This document shows positions 12,661 through 27,652 of a DNA stretch of 64,000 nt, in pieces. Made by a program: the position numbers and the translations under genes. Position 1 is the first letter of the stretch, and each line of letters opens with the position of its first letter. Source of the stretch: Dirofilaria immitis (Eukaryota; Nematoda; Chromadorea; Rhabditida; Onchocercidae); the NCBI GenBank assembly GCA_024305405.1, contig JAKNDB010000108.1:1157001-1221000 (forward strand), read 5' to 3'. Below the pieces are notes generated by a model. It searched no databases and was not told the DNA's origin. It saw only the letters and a list, made by a program, of their open reading frames with translations.

Positions 12661-14422
12661 AGAGGAGGGTAGTAAAATAGAATTGTGTGAGAAGAACAAG
12701 GAAAAAAAATCATCTGTTTTCTCATTTCATTATTCTATGGCATATTTATTTCCATGTTGTGAATTTTGTGTTTACAAAAAAAAAAACCCAATATAATTCA
12801 CGGAATAACTTATATTTTCTAGGCGAAATTTTTAAATTTGTTTTTTACTTTAATATTTTTTTTTGCGTCAGAATTTTCTCCTATATATTTGTTGGTTATT
12901 TGATTCTGATGTGTTTAAAATACCATTATTGTTGGGCTGTTGATTATATTTGTTGAATACGTGTAAAACATTATTCAGCTTGATTGTAATGTGGCATGAT
13001 TGTTTTAATTCAGATTCGTGCAAACTTTTTTTTTCTTGTCCTAAAAGAAAATTATAGTTTTTTCAACATCATTTTTTCTTTTAATGTATGCTCATAATTT
13101 TATTTATAGAATTCATCGTTTTGAAATTCTAAATATATATCTTATGTATGTGTGGTATGTGCATGTGTCTTTGGATATTTTTGCTATTTCTTTTCATGTG
13201 TGCTATATGTTGACAGTTCTTTACAGCTTACTTTAAAAAAAAGAAAAAAAAGAAAGAACGGTACAATCACTTGATACCCTTTTTTTTTTTTTATCTCCTA
13301 ATTTGTTATACTGAAAAGAAAAAAAATCATTATATCATTATTGTTCATTTAAACATTGTCAATCACTTTCTAATAGTCGATGTATTATCGACGGCATACA
13401 ATTAGCGGGTGAAAATTAAACGGGATGATATATGACAGCTGGTAGTATCGTCATATTTTTTCATCAAAATTTACATACAAAAATAAATCAATTTGCAGTT
13501 AACATGCACATTGCATTAGTTAGCAAGAAGTTCTGATTGTGATATTCTAAACTATGCAAAATTTTGATTAAATATTTTATTTCCTAGATTCAGAATATTG
13601 AAGTATGCGTTTTTTTTTAAGTGCATGATTGCTTTGTGGAAAGTTTTTTTTTGAAATAATATGTAAATTCTATCAAATATTTAATATATTGAAAATTGGT
13701 AAAACACGAATTTGCCACTATCTTAATACTGTTATAAGCTATTATCATTCTAGGATTGATTTTGAAAAAAATTTTTCAATTTCTATAATAGATATCTTTA
13801 TATGCATCATATAAATTTCTGTTTTTTCAAGTTTTCGAAAATATTGTTCTTGTTTTTTTTTTTTTTTTTTTTATCTTTATCTTAGTAAAAGTGATTTTCT
13901 TTCTTTTTTCCTGTTTACTTTACTCTCATTGATGTCAAGAATTGCTTACTTGCCAATTTTATAAATACTTTTGTTTTATATATTATAAAAAAAAAAAAAA
14001 ATAAATTAAAAGTTGTATGGAATTTGATCGAGATTTTATGACGATTGTTGCATATCAAAAGTGGAAAAGAAGCAAAAAGTTAACGAAATTTTTGTAGCGC
14101 GATTTATAGATAATGTAATAAATTTTTCATTTCATATCGCTTCATATATATATATCTTTAAAATTCTATAATGTTCGATTAATTTGAACGATTTATTTCC
14201 CTAATAATTTATATATACGATTTAAGATGTGTTCATTCAAAAATTCTTTCCTAAATAATTTCTCATAATAGATATTTCAATTATTAAAAAAAAAAAAAAA
14301 AAAGATTTCATACTGTATAACTTTTTTCTTTTTTTTCATTTTTTGCCTTGATTGTTAAAATTAGGCTGAATGTTTTATTACATATATTTCGAGAAATGGA
14401 ATACTTAATTTGAATAACATTT

Positions 14423-14455
<33 letters not shown>

Positions 14456-15216
14456 CATAAATATAGATGTTCAACATTTCATCAAATTTTTTCTTCCTTT
14501 TTTTTCTTTGTTCTTTCAACGTCTTCGTAATTTTAATCGTTTCACTATACATTGTATCGGATTGTACATACACGGACGTAATCGTTTCATACCGGAATCA
14601 TTCAGCATTAATGAGCCATAATCATCCTTGTAAATTGTTGGATCATTTCTCCTAAAAATTACAAAAATTTTTATTAATATGAAATTTTATCAATATTCAT
14701 TGATAAAAACATTTATCGCCTGCAAATTTTTCCTTTGTTTGCTTTTTTTTTCTCCTAAATTTTAAATAATAATTTATGAAATTTTTGAGAGGAAGAAAAA
14801 ACAAATTAAAATTTAGTTTTATTTTAGAAATGAATATGCAATATTAGATAATATGAAAGTGGAAATTTGAAGTATTTAATTTTGTTAAAAATATGAAATG
14901 TTTATTTTGATGAATTTGTAACATATTGAAATATTAGGAGAAATTATAATTATAATTCGGAAATTTTCTTTTTTTTTCTTTTTGTAGAAAAAGGAAAATA
15001 TTTGTACGTTTGCAAATTCTCGACATAATATAAATAAAATTCAAAAATAAATCAAATATATAGCGTTGCATAACGTTAATAAATTTTAGATGATGAAATA
15101 GTTCAGGAAAATACGATGATTTACTTATTGAAACCTTTTTCGTTGAAAAGATTCGAAAAGTTTTTAATTTATCAATAAATAGCTTATTTAAAAGAGTCGA
15201 AATTTTCATTCAAACC

Positions 15217-15247
<31 letters not shown>

Positions 15248-18085
15248 GTTATTAACAAAATTATAAATTTATAATTAAGATGAAATTTATAAGAATTATT
15301 TCTTAATTTATTTGAGCTAAAAAAATTACACCTAAAATTAGTATTTGTCGAGTCGATAAGATTGAAAATTTTGATTATCAGTAATTTAGCAAATGTATTA
15401 TTGTATTTACCAATTTACCTAATAATATTATTTAGTCGAAAAAGTTGATTGCATGAATGATTTTAGCCGTAAATAATGAATATATTTCACGTAAATAACG
15501 TGAATTTGTCCAATAATAAAATTGATTACGTAACGATAATATATTGTTTCTAAATGGGTAAATATGATAATTTCGTACGTATTTTCTTTTTCTTTTATAT
15601 CAAACAAAAATGGAAATGTTCAGATTATTAATTCAAATATTTTAATGCTTATTTCCGGAAAAGAAAAAAAAGATAATGATTTGATAATAGATAATGTAAA
15701 TTTCTACAAGGTAATTTGATGCCGGATAATAATCTCATTAACATTCATTTAATATTGTAATAACATAATTTTTTTCAAAACGAATAGTACAATATACAAT
15801 TTAGCCATATCTTATTGCTAATTAAATGATAATTGAAATGATGAGAGAAAAAAGGAATATATTATTTCCAAATTTATTATTTAAATTACAAATATTGATT
15901 TGGTAAGTTGAATTTGATAAATGCATATATCAATCAATTATTGATAATATCAAGAATTTGAGAAATTTAATCTAAAAATAAAAAGTAAGAATTAGCTTCG
16001 TCATCATACGAGGAATTAAATTTAATCTATTTAGGATGGCCGCTTTTTTTCCTTTTTTTTTTTGTTTAGAATGAGATTAAAATTAAATTTTGTTACTTTT
16101 TCGACATTTACCACGCAATGCAGCTGAATATTTTAATCAATTCAAGTTTTTTCTTTTTTTTTTTTTTACATTTAATAGAGCTAAATAATTGTTGTAATTT
16201 CATTTATGTTGAAGTTTTTAAAATTAGATAGATGCTTAGTCTTATTTGATAATGCATATTTCATTAGCTAGATAAATTCATTATTTTAAAGTTTAATATA
16301 TGAGTTATTTTTTATTTTTGCGAATGTAAGGTTTTGCTTTTTCATATCAGGCATCAATTTTTTTAATTGATTTTAATGTCTTTTCATTAAATGATATTAA
16401 TTATTAAGATGAATGACAATTCAACCTTACAGTATGCTATATTTGAAATGACATAAAGTTTTGATTTGAATATATATTTCATTTATGTACTGCTCTTGTA
16501 AGAAATTCAGTTTGCTTTATTGATATTTTATCATCTGAAACTTTATTGATAATAATATGTAATGTGAAATTTTTCCGACTCTATGCTATCTTGCTCTCAA
16601 AAATTTTGTTCAAATAAAAATTGAAACGTTCTGAAACACTCAATAATTTACTCATAACTTTAAATCCCAACTAAAAATGGATCAGTTAGTGAATAAATTA
16701 AAACAGGTAAACAAGAAAGTACCGATAAATAATCAATTATGAAATGAGAGAGTTGTAAAATTACAGAAAATTGGATGGGTATAAGATCACTGAAATAAAA
16801 ATTGTTTGGAAGATGAATTATAGCTGAACGAATTAATTCAAACAAGGGAACTCAATTGTCCAAGATAAACGTCCAAAATTGGATGGGCAGAAAAAACTAA
16901 AAAAATGACGAATTCTAAAATGATTTTGACGTAAAGGATTACAGTTAGAATGCATGACAATTTCAAACTAATTTATTTTTTCGGATGCTATTTAAAACTA
17001 TTACTAAATGTGGAAGAAAGAAGGGAAAGAAATTGAGATCTAGCAGATCAAAGAATATCGAATAATGTAATCAGGTTAATGGATATTGAGTAGCAAAATT
17101 AAAACGAATATTCAGGAAATTAAAACCAACACAAAACACATAACAATAACAAATTATTTTTTATTTCATCACATTGTTATAAATAAAATTTTTTATTTCG
17201 AAAAGTAACCCGTCTTTCTCATTTCAAAAGTCAAGTTATTCTTTCTTCAAGTAATTAAAATCCAAGATATATTAAGCAAAAAGGCTACATGTTAAACATT
17301 ATTTGTAAAATTACAACATGCAATATAATAAACAATTCAAAATAGGATGCTAGTAAGGATTGATCAAAATTGAATGGCATAATTCCTTATTTGGTAATAT
17401 TCATAAATCTAACAAGGTTAAATAGCACTTCCCCATCTCAAAATTTGTTTATACTGTCATCAAATTAATCATATTCATTTTGGTTTATCCGCTAATTATA
17501 TTGTAGATAATCAGTTTTTGATTTTAGACAAAAATTTGTGTTTGAATTTGATGAAGAAAAAAGCGCTCAAAACGCTCATTTTTATCATTTAACTATTTAT
17601 CAATATAAGTATATCGTTTTACTCAAAATTACTTTTTAGATTACTTTTAGATAAAAAGTTTAAACTTACAAAACTGGTACTGGAAATATATCATCCAGAA
17701 CATAGGAACATTCAGCGAACGGAAACAGTAGCATGGATAACAACAGCCAACGTAACATAATCAGCTACTTTATAGGAAATAACTGATTTTCCACAAAAAT
17801 CAGTAAAATTGACTTGGGACTTTTTTAAGACACACATACATGCAGACATTGCTAACACGCCCATTCCAACCCACTCTATTCGTAAATCATTCTGGATAAC
17901 GGAAACGTTTACTTCATTACGAAGCTTTGTGAAAAATTATATTATTTCAAGACCCTGAACACATCAACTTCCGTTATGGCTATTTTTTCGCTTCTACAAC
18001 TTTCAATCCAAAAATTATAAACGACTCAATCAATTTGAATTTGAGATCATTTCAACAAGAATGAGCTGAATCCATCCATATATAA
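12661..18085. other. Intergenic region, AT-rich
   Basis: No supported gene. It holds the probable elongase 3' UTR, many A and T homopolymers (for example 13856-13874, 14286-14303, 14440-14455), and a TTA trinucleotide run at 15219-15250. The open frames are short and AT-driven. The part between 17680 and 18060 is less AT-rich and could hold the cyclophilin 3' UTR, but I see no exon in it. Confidence 0.55.
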
Positions 18086-20370
18086 TTAGTTGCGAGAATC
18101 GTCTTTAGGGAATGCCTTTAATATTCGAATCTCACTTTTTGGCCGATCATGAGCGTCTGTATCCACCACTCCAATCTTTGCACTACCTATAATAACATAA
18201 TATCATAATGAAGGTATAAATGAAGCATGTATTTGCATCTTTTAGAATGAGCTTCTTTTCTTATTTCAGAAAACTCTAAAAAGACTGTAATTCTTGTAAA
18301 TGTTTTAAGGCAGTAGCACTTTTCGAGAATTGTAAACCTAATACATAAAATATGAAATAATTAACTTAATGTATAAAATATTCGTTCGCTTTTTATATTC
18401 ATTAATCTAACCCACTCAAATGATAAATAATGGATATAAGTGACAACAGACTGTGAAAGTTATTCAATTGAAAAATCTAACTGAACATCATATGTGAGAG
18501 GATTAATCAAATTTGTAATTTCACAGTTGATAGTTCAAATAGATAGAATTTTGCAGTATGAGACAAAACGAACAGGAAAGCAGTTTCCTTATGAGCAGAC
18601 AAAAAGCTCGGATACAAATGTGCTATTTATAGGCAAGTCGTGAGAAATGATGTTTATGTTTTATCTAAATATACAACACTATTGATTAAGCTTAAATCTT
18701 CATTGTTTCATGAATACATAGTAAAATCTTCACTTGATGTTTTTTGCCTATGAAAATGTACAATCTCCCTAACATGAATCCTATATCGCCTAATAAATTA
18801 ATAAATGACAATAGACTGCTCTTCTACAGAACATTTAAAAGTGATTCAGGACTCCAATATTGCTGAAGATTATCAGAAAGTTCCTTCTCTTTCGATTTTG
18901 AATTTCACAGGTAGCCACGGCTAAGCTAAGCTAGCTTCACAAACCATTAACTAATATTTGACAACTATAATTCTAAAATCTCCCGCTTTTTTCCTATGTT
19001 CCAATAGATGGAAAAAGCTGCACTTTTATCGAAATACTTGTCGCAAATACCCATCCCCTGTAGATTTTTAGAAGCACTTATAGAAAAGATCAAAAGAGTA
19101 TTCAGTTCGGCAATACAATTGCTGTTGCAGCATTTCTCTAGGTAAAAAGAGTCTCACGTCATAAGGCCACCTTTTGCTTTGATCGCCGTGAATTTATCGG
19201 CCGATTATTGTTTATGCAGAAATCTCTTAAATGCTGCTCTTCAAATATAAGAAGAATTAAATTTATAGCATCATTCTTAATCCAGTAACAGCAAAAGTAA
19301 TATATGAGGATTTCTAAATAAAAATATTTTGAATTTTCAATAATAGAGTTGTAAATAAAAATAAAGTGAGAAAAACAATTTACTCTCATTCCAGCTGCAA
19401 CTCGTCCAAAAATAGTATGTTTCCCATCCAGATGTTGCGCTGGTGCTAAAGTAATGAAGAACTGTGAACCATTAGTGTTCGGTCCGGTGTTAGCCATTGA
19501 AATAACTCCAGCACCGCTATGTTTTAAATTATCATGGATTTCATCCGGAAATCTATCACCATAAATTGATGCACCACCACGACCTAAAATGCAAAAGACA
19601 CTATAGTTCCTATCAGAAATAAGTTCATTTACTGATAACGAATAAAACTTCATTCTTTTACTGCTTCTGCTAAAAAAATTCTCCATAAAAACAAAAAACC
19701 ACAAATTGCCAGTTTTCACTAAAAAATAATCAAGAGCTAACCAGTTCCAGTCGGATCTCCGCCTTGTATCATGAAATCTGCAATTATCCTATGAAATATA
19801 GTTCCATTATAGTATCCGCGCCGAGCAAGTTCGGCGAAATTTTTACACGTCCTGGGAGCATGATCCCAGTAGAGTTCGATGCAAATCATTCCCATACTTA
19901 AAATTTGAACCAATTCAGAATTAAATTAATGTAATAATTATTTTGAATTATTTGAAACTTTCTCTCTTAGTCCCTGTCTTTGAGCAATTATTTCGTTTGC
20001 AATGCTACAAATAAGGTATAGAGAATAAGATAATATTGTTAAAAATAGATCATGTTTAGATGGTAATGAAATGATACTGTATACGATAAGATGGATATTG
20101 AATAGTAGGATGACAAGATGATATTGTACAAAATGTGTAGCTTATTAGACTATAATGTTGATAAGAAGTACCACCATATTATACAAACAAATATCTACCT
20201 TATTTGATCAGCATTATCATTACAAATTATCACTACCATGGCTAAAAAATGATGATAATGTGAGTGATATACGATGTATGTTCTATTTTTTTAATATGAT
20301 ACAATAAATTTCACCTTGTTTCTAAAGCAACAAATGGAGGTTTCGCGGAAGTGGAATATGATGTTGGCAT
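18086..20370 (-). CDS. cyn-12: Peptidyl-prolyl cis-trans isomerase, PPIL1/CYN-12 type cyclophilin
   Basis: Single-domain cyclophilin of the PPIL1 class, which in other animals is a spliceosome component. Exons on the minus strand: 20370-20315, 19896-19742, 19583-19384, 18186-18086. The product has about 170 residues, starting [19 protein letters not shown]. Cyclophilin signatures seen: [37 protein letters not shown] (catalytic Arg in FHRII), [43 protein letters not shown], and a C-terminal [15 protein letters not shown]. The close match to C. elegans CYN-12 is from memory of the family. The last exon is one base short: a G is needed near 18171 to join RVVQRL to GVVDTD. All other splice phases agree. 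It is divergent from the SH2 gene, with 967 bases between start codons. Confidence 0.92.
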
Positions 20371-21337
20371 TGAACTTGTTAATCTATCACAATAATCGAT
20401 TAATACCTGAAACATTTAGTTTAAGGAAAAAGAACATACGAATTATCGATATATATTGCAACAAAGTACAATTACAGAAATTATTCATTTTATACAGTCC
20501 TAGAAATTTTGAATTTTGATAAACTGGTAACAGAAGTAATTTAAAACATTGCTGACGTATAAAACTGAAAATTCAAAATTCAAAATTTCTTTTTCGTTAC
20601 AAACTTGGAAACTTGCAAATTATTAGCTTAACTTACAAAATTTTGAAAACTATCAAGAGTTTGTAAATCTTTAGTTCAATCTTTCCTTACAGAAAAAAGT
20701 GTAGTGCGTGCAAAAACTTTAAATCTGACAAAGAATATTTCAGCAATTGACAGAATTGAACTTGAAACTTTTTTATAATTTCTCAGCAGTAAACCACTTT
20801 CTCATACTTTTAACTTCTACGTAAGCATCCCACCTGTGCCATAGCTTTCTTTTTAAAAATCACAAACTGATATATTCTAATTCTGGAAATATCGTAAGAT
20901 TTGATTTTCAAAAGATTTACGAGATGGGAATAAGGAAACAGTAGTTTTCCGGTAAATAACATTGCCATGGGGAGTTGTTTCCAACCTCAATTTACGTAAT
21001 TTAAGTAAAATACGGAGATTTATAGCAAAAAGAAATGATTAGTTTAATTTAAAATTCAAAACTTCAACAACCGGCAATCTTCACCACGAAAGATCCCCAT
21101 ACTTTCCTCTTGACTTCTTTTAACGCTGGTGGCTGCGTTAAATGTTTCTCAGCTTCTCGGTCATTTTAAAATGATTTTGGTAGAGTAATCGGTATCATTG
21201 TTCGGTTGTAATACTCGAGAACCGGTTCATCTGCTGAGATCGTTAGTTTATATTATCCCGTACTGAGGGTTTTTATTGCCGGATTTTCTGATTTATTACT
21301 GCTGATGATAGAATTGGAACGATATAATTAAGCTAAG
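20371..21337. promoter_or_regulatory. Shared divergent upstream region of cyn-12 and the SH2D4-like gene
   Basis: The two genes are transcribed away from each other from this 967-base spacer, so it must hold both promoters. The only distinctive motif I see is the 10-base palindrome GAACCGGTTC at 21219-21228, about 110 bases before the SH2D4-like start. CTAAG directly before that ATG could serve as a trans-splice acceptor. Confidence 0.5.
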
Positions 21338-24300
21338 ATGAGTATGCTACAGCAAATATTAGATCAAGTATGTCTTTCTACTCTTCTTACATTTCGGAAG
21401 ATTTCTCTTTCCTCTTTTGGGATTTGAAATTAAAAGAAAGAGAAAAAACTCTGAAAAGAAAATCTAGAAAGATAGAAAATTTGATGAAGATTTATAAAGG
21501 GACAGAAAATTCTATTTTGGAATAAATTTCATAATTACACAATGCACATTTAGACCTATTTTTTGTCCGTTGCAGATGTTTGTAGATCCAGAAATTTTGA
21601 ATGCGCTAGACGAAGAGCAAAAACAAATACTGTTTATCAAAATGCGGGAAGAACAAGTGAAACGTTGGGAAGCTTTTGAGGTGAAACGTATGCAGAATGG
21701 TGAGCCTGAAAGTTCTAAACCAAAGGATAATTCGCGACGAGTCAGGTGCGAATTTTGCTGTCAAGGCAATAATTAAATGAAGGAAAGATGGCAAGAGTTG
21801 GAATAACCTAAGATTCTGAATTCTAATTATAAATGTTTTTATAATTATTAAAATGTCTTTTTTTCCAGTTGGTTAACGGGAGAAGATGGTGAAGTTTGGG
21901 TTTGGGTTATGGGTGAACATAAGGATGACCTGACTATTGAACAGATTACAGAAAAACGTGCTCTTGAGGAGGCACGACAACTTGCTGAGAAAGAAATGCT
22001 AGAAAATATGCGGTATCTTTGGTTTTATGTAACATTCTTTATAGTCAACCTTTTTGATTATCGCCTGAGATATTTGAATTTGATAATTTTGTCCAATCTG
22101 GTTGTTTCGAATGGTTTTCCGAGAATTCAGTTATCGACTGTTATATATGTACTGTGTTTGGTTATATATATATATTTATGTTAATTGCATAGTTTTTGCA
22201 GCTTAACGGAACTGAGTGACAGTAATGCAGTGGTCGGACCTCATGAGGATGAGAACACATTGAAAGAGCAGTTGAGCCGTATCAGACCATGGAATAGCGA
22301 ATATTCGTATAACAAAATACAGGTATGTATTGCTTTGTACTTTTCAGGCTCATAATTATTTGTTCTGGAAGTGTGTCTTGACGAAGCTAGTTTTCCGGAA
22401 GACGTTTTGTGGTTTTGCATTTCTAAGGATTCCAAATGTTCCTCCTGTGGTAGATGAATAGCTATTCGATCGACTAATGTAATTTTCTGAAATTTTAGTT
22501 TCTGAAAAGTTTGGCTCGCAGATTACAATTACAGGAATCTGTATATGATGACGCAGACTCACTGTTTGGCTCACCAAAGAATAGTAATGTAGAATGGCCT
22601 GCGCATATGATTTACACTCCAGGACCATTCTGGCCTCGCAAGGGATCCTGAAAAAACTAATGAGAATCTTTCTTCTAACAATAACATTCATAAAGAGGAT
22701 AAACTTTCAAGTGATATTCATACTGAAGACCTAGTGACAGAGAAAACATGCAGTCTAGAATCGTTTACTGATTCTCTGAAAGTAAGCTTTTTTTTTTATT
22801 TAAATTTGTTCGATTTCAATGATGAACGAGAGCAACTTTATTTTTATTTTTTCCGATACTCTGAAATTTTTTTAAGAGCAATGGTTCAGATGAACGGTCC
22901 CAGATTTTGCCAAGTACTTCCACACCTAATAGTTTTTTGAATGAAACTTTTCTTATGAGCCCAAGCAGTAATTCATTTTCTGAAAATGAAACAACTTATG
23001 GAGCTAACTATTCGACACTTTCCTCCCAGTCTTCTGGATCAGATATTCGTTCAATTCGTGGATTAGGAAAAGGAGACGCATCAACAGATTGCAGCAGCCC
23101 ATGCGAAATGAAGGTCAGATTTGGTTTGCTTAGTTCCTAGTGATGTATTTTCGATTTTTGTATAATGCATTTCTTTATCATTAAATTAACTTGTTTGATA
23201 ATCACGGCAATTAATTTTAGAGATTTGCTACACTGCCAAATGCTGCAAACACTACTTGGATGAATGGAAATAGTTCTGCTGGTATCATTTCTACTGTTCC
23301 ACGATCACGACTTTGGAATCTAAATACGCAGACCAATCCACCTCAGAAACTGAATTCTGGTGACAATTCAGTGGTGAAATTTCGACCTGATCTTAGTGCA
23401 GGACATGATTTATCCGGTACTCTCGTTCCTTATAATAATTTTACCGATAAAATTTACTAGTCCACCATTTTTGATTTAAATCAATTGCTCTTTCAGATAT
23501 CGACGAAGAAATCACTAAACGACAGTCAGAAATTTTCGAAAAAATTAAGGAAAAACATCAGCAATTTGACAGAGAAGCAGCACAAGAGGCAGAACGTGCT
23601 GAACAAGCCTGGGAGGAACAAGGTGCTTAATCTTATGACGCTTAAATACAACTTCACTTTAGAAGTATTTATGAACTTCTTGAATTATTTCTCTCTATGT
23701 TGTTATGGATGATGCTTTGAATTATTTCTCTTCTAGAACGAAAAGCACGTGAAGCAGAAGCCCAAATTCGACGAATTGCGCAAAGAGCTCGTGAACAACA
23801 TCGTCAGCAAAGTTTACGTACGTCGAGTTCAATTTTGCCAGTTCTGAATAATGCGAATGCTTCATTTTTGAAGGGTACTATGTAAGTTACATCTTCGTTT
23901 TCCTTCTAAATGTTTAACAGTAACAACAGTGAAATGTTCCTTTGAATATAATTAACTCTTCTATTATTAGAATGCATCTTATATTAAGTCTAGCTCATTA
24001 GACGCTTTTCCTTTGGATGAATTTCATCGGTGAGTGAAATGAGTTGGCGTTTTGCTAGTTAATTTATGGGAAATTGTTCTCTTGAGTTCGATTTGTTTGC
24101 TTCTGTTCACTTTTACATTGTGAAATGTCGAGATCGGATATTTCTCAGTTTAGAAGCAAATAATTTATGACAACAACAAACGGTAAATTGTCTTTTCATT
24201 TCGAAGTATTTTTTCAGAAGTTAGCATTAACAATATTTACAGGAAGAGTGTACCTCGTCCTCCCAAGCCAAAATCACGTGAAGCAATTATTAATTGGTTC

Positions 24301-25098
24301 AGAGCTGAAGAGCTGCTACGAGGAACCGGTTTAGATCCAATAACACGACGACCAGCCGTTTGGTTCCATGGTTTATTGTTTCCTCAGTTTTAGTTAAACG
24401 AGAGAAGTTGCTCTTCAAAAAAAAAAAACAAGAAAAACTGTAGAAAATTATAAAACTCTTTTCTTTTTTTTCCCATTTTGTACGTCACTAGTTCTAGTTC
24501 TCTTATTCAATCTCATTAAAAGAAATCATTATCTAGTTTCTAAATTCATTCGATTCGATGTTAATATAAAGAGTTTTCGGTTATAGGAATAATCCGACGA
24601 AGTAGAGCTGACCAGCTGCTACAGAAAAAACCTTCCGGTTCATTTCTTGTTCGAGTTTCGGAACGTATTTGGGGTTACACCATATCGTATGTTGTTGGAG
24701 ATGGTAATGTGAAACATTTTTGGTCGAAAGAATACCACAAGGATATCAATTTCTAGGAACAAACCAAATAGTGCACAAGCATCTTCATGAACTTGTTGCA
24801 TTTCACGAGGTAGTATCATTCATCTTAATTTTGTTGACTAAAAAAAAATAAAGAAAATGATCCTTTCTTACTTTCTTTGTTCGAGATTGATTTTTTTAAA
24901 CCATAACTCCATCGAGCAACTTTTGTAGACTTATGATTAGTTTTTTTTTGTTTAACTTTCAAATTTTCCATTATGTGCTGAACATGTATTTTCTAGATTT
25001 CGCCAATAACAGTTAGAGGAAATGAGATACTACGTTGGGCGGTAGGACAAGTGGATATCAATTTGCCGGATTATGCCGACCTTATTCCCTCTGAATAA
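21338..25098 (+). CDS. SH2D4A/B-like SH2-domain adaptor protein
   Basis: Phosphotyrosine-binding adaptor of the SH2D4 family. Exons: 21338-21367, 21576-21745, 21869-22012, 22202-22322, 22499-22781, 22877-23113, 23221-23416, 23497-23622, 23737-23881, 23971-24029, 24243-24370, 24597-24809, 24997-25098. Evidence for the family: N-terminus [16 protein letters not shown] followed by [35 protein letters not shown]; a Ser-rich middle; a charged coiled-coil stretch ([20 protein letters not shown]); then a C-terminal SH2 domain starting at AVWFHG, with the phosphotyrosine arginine in [10 protein letters not shown]; and a tail [11 protein letters not shown]. Frame breaks: near 22640 (extra base or two missing), at the 23881/23971 junction, and at 24717-24721, where one T is missing from the run after AAACA. 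The gene name in this species is unknown. Confidence 0.9.
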
Positions 25099-26325
25099 AA
25101 CATATCTTGGAGTAATTTCTTCATTTTCCTTCACTTCCAGAGTTTCATCATAAGTGCCTATGCTTTTATCTGTGAATATTCCCCGCATATTCTGTTTAGT
25201 ATTAATTTAAATTGAATTTCAATCTCTTTGTTTGAGGATCACTATTAATATTACTGTAATTTACTTACTTACATCTAATTAATTATTTATTCGTGTAACC
25301 TAATACTTGCTCATTGGTTTTTTTTCTCTATTTGTGAGCGTGCGTGCCAAATTGCCAAAAATGTTGTAATTAAGTCATTCATTTGAACTTACCTGTGATG
25401 TAATTGTTAATGAAAGCTACGATTAATTTTTATTTATAACGATGAATAATTGGAAAGGGACTAGATATTGTGGTCAATCATATGCAGTAACCTTTCGAAC
25501 ATTTGTATTAGAAGAGATTGATGCAAATTTTTTTAGTCGAGAGAATTTCCTGATATCTCATGATTCCTGTATTTTCATCCAAAATATCTTGGAGTGATGA
25601 TTTCAACGGCGTTTTATATCAGTTCTAGAATACCATCACAACATACATATGCTTGATTTTGAATATCTGGACAATCTAAAGTGGTATTTTAGATGTTTCT
25701 CTCGTTGCTGGTAAGATGAATAATTGATTTCCAACAACATATGCACTTATTTTATTTCATTTATGTTTTGCCTATTAATCCTGAGATTTGGTGAGTTTAG
25801 TAAAATTGTGTACAAGATAACTCTTTTCACGAGGAATCATGTGCGTACTTGAAAAGCAGCAAACTTTAATTGTTGAAATTTTTAGCAACATAGTTTATTG
25901 CAGCAAAATCAAAGTTGAGGATTTTTTTTCTTTTTGGTTTTATAATTTTCATTAGTCTTAATAGGATATATTGCCAACGAATAATATTTTTGAGCTCCTT
26001 ATATGGCTTTAGAATTCAATATTGTACAATTATCGGTAATATATTCACTTGTTCTCGCTTATATGTGTATTTCGTTCAAAAGATCTATCAAACAAATCAT
26101 CTTTCCATTATGCTTTTTATAGCCCATTGCCCATATTTTTCTGTTTGTTTTTTTTCTCTCTCAAATTGTGAATAATTTTTAGTGGTTTATGATTCCCCCT
26201 TTATATATTTATATATATATATATATTCTACAGTGCAGTGATTTTCGCTGATTTTAATCTTTGACATATTTATATTTATGTTTATGTGTACACATATAGT
26301 ATCTATGTGTGACTGTGTATATGTT

Positions 26326-26327
<2 letters not shown>

Positions 26328-26369
<42 letters not shown>

Positions 26370-26384
26370 TATGTGTGTGTGTTC
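26328..26384. repeat. GT microsatellite
   Basis: Run of TG dinucleotides with two ATG interruptions. Confidence 0.9.
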
Positions 26385-27652
26385 GTGTTTGGATTTTTGG
26401 GTATGCAATATGATTTCGAATTTTGATTTCTGAAACATTTCCTGTGCCTTTTATACGTGACCATAGTAAGCATATGAAATAAATTATTCTAACAAATCAT
26501 GAAATCCATGCAAAGTTTTCAGAGAGAAATTTTCAAAATGTACTTAATGCGGCAGCACAACAAAATTTTCTTCCGCCTACTTATTTCTTTTGTGAAATAT
26601 TGTAAAAATAATTCTTTTTTTAAAAAAAGGGAGGAGGGTGAATGAGAATTCCTAGACATTGCGGCGAAACTGCTATGTTTACTTTAATCAGACTGGTGAT
26701 AATAATGCGATGATAATAGAAAATGAAATGTTTAATTAGCTTCAATCATTCTGCTAAGCTCTCATAGGAAGATATTGAAGATAATGGCTGATAGGAGTGA
26801 TAATTTCTTGCTTTAAAATTAAAAGAAATTTTAAATGATATAAGCAAATTGATGGAAATGTACAGCATTGTTACCGTATTATTGTTGTTACAATGTAATT
26901 TCCGCATCGAGTTGATTTCGCTATCTATGATTTTCTTACATTTTAGTGATAAATTCTTGCACTTTAGTGATAACGAAATGATAGTTCAAAATTTTACATA
27001 TGATCACTATTTTATATCATTTTTAATTAATCACAAGTATAAAGTTTAAAAATTTTACATTACAAAAATAAAGTTTTAACGCAAGAATGAATTAATTTCA
27101 TAATGATTTGAAAATTTTATAAAAATGATGCAATTTTAACACATATTGATCGAATGCTTAGATGTATTGTAATTATTTGATTTCACAAATATTCAAACTT
27201 TTTTCTTCCATTGCTAAAACAAAAAAAAAAAAAAGAATTAACAAAATTCATTCTTGAACATTAATTTGAAATAAGTAAGGTTTCTAAAATTTGTCTCTAA
27301 AATTTTCTATAATTTATTCGTAGGTAGCCGTGAAATAAAGAAGGGAGAAAAATTGCGATATTTCTAAAATTAATAACATGAATTAAAATTTTAAAATAAA
27401 TTCGAAATTTACATCTTGCTTATTTTAATAATAAATTATATATAATAATATTGAATAATTATTGAACGAGAAATACATTAAAAGATAATATAATTTAGGA
27501 ATAACTATGGTATAATAAAATTTTTTCATTAAACATCAAAAAAAAAAAAGTTATATATTAAATTATTGAAGCAAATAATTCCTTTAATTTACCACTTCTT
27601 CACTAATAAGTAATTCTTTCAATTAGTACATTTTTAATCTTAAGATAGAAAA

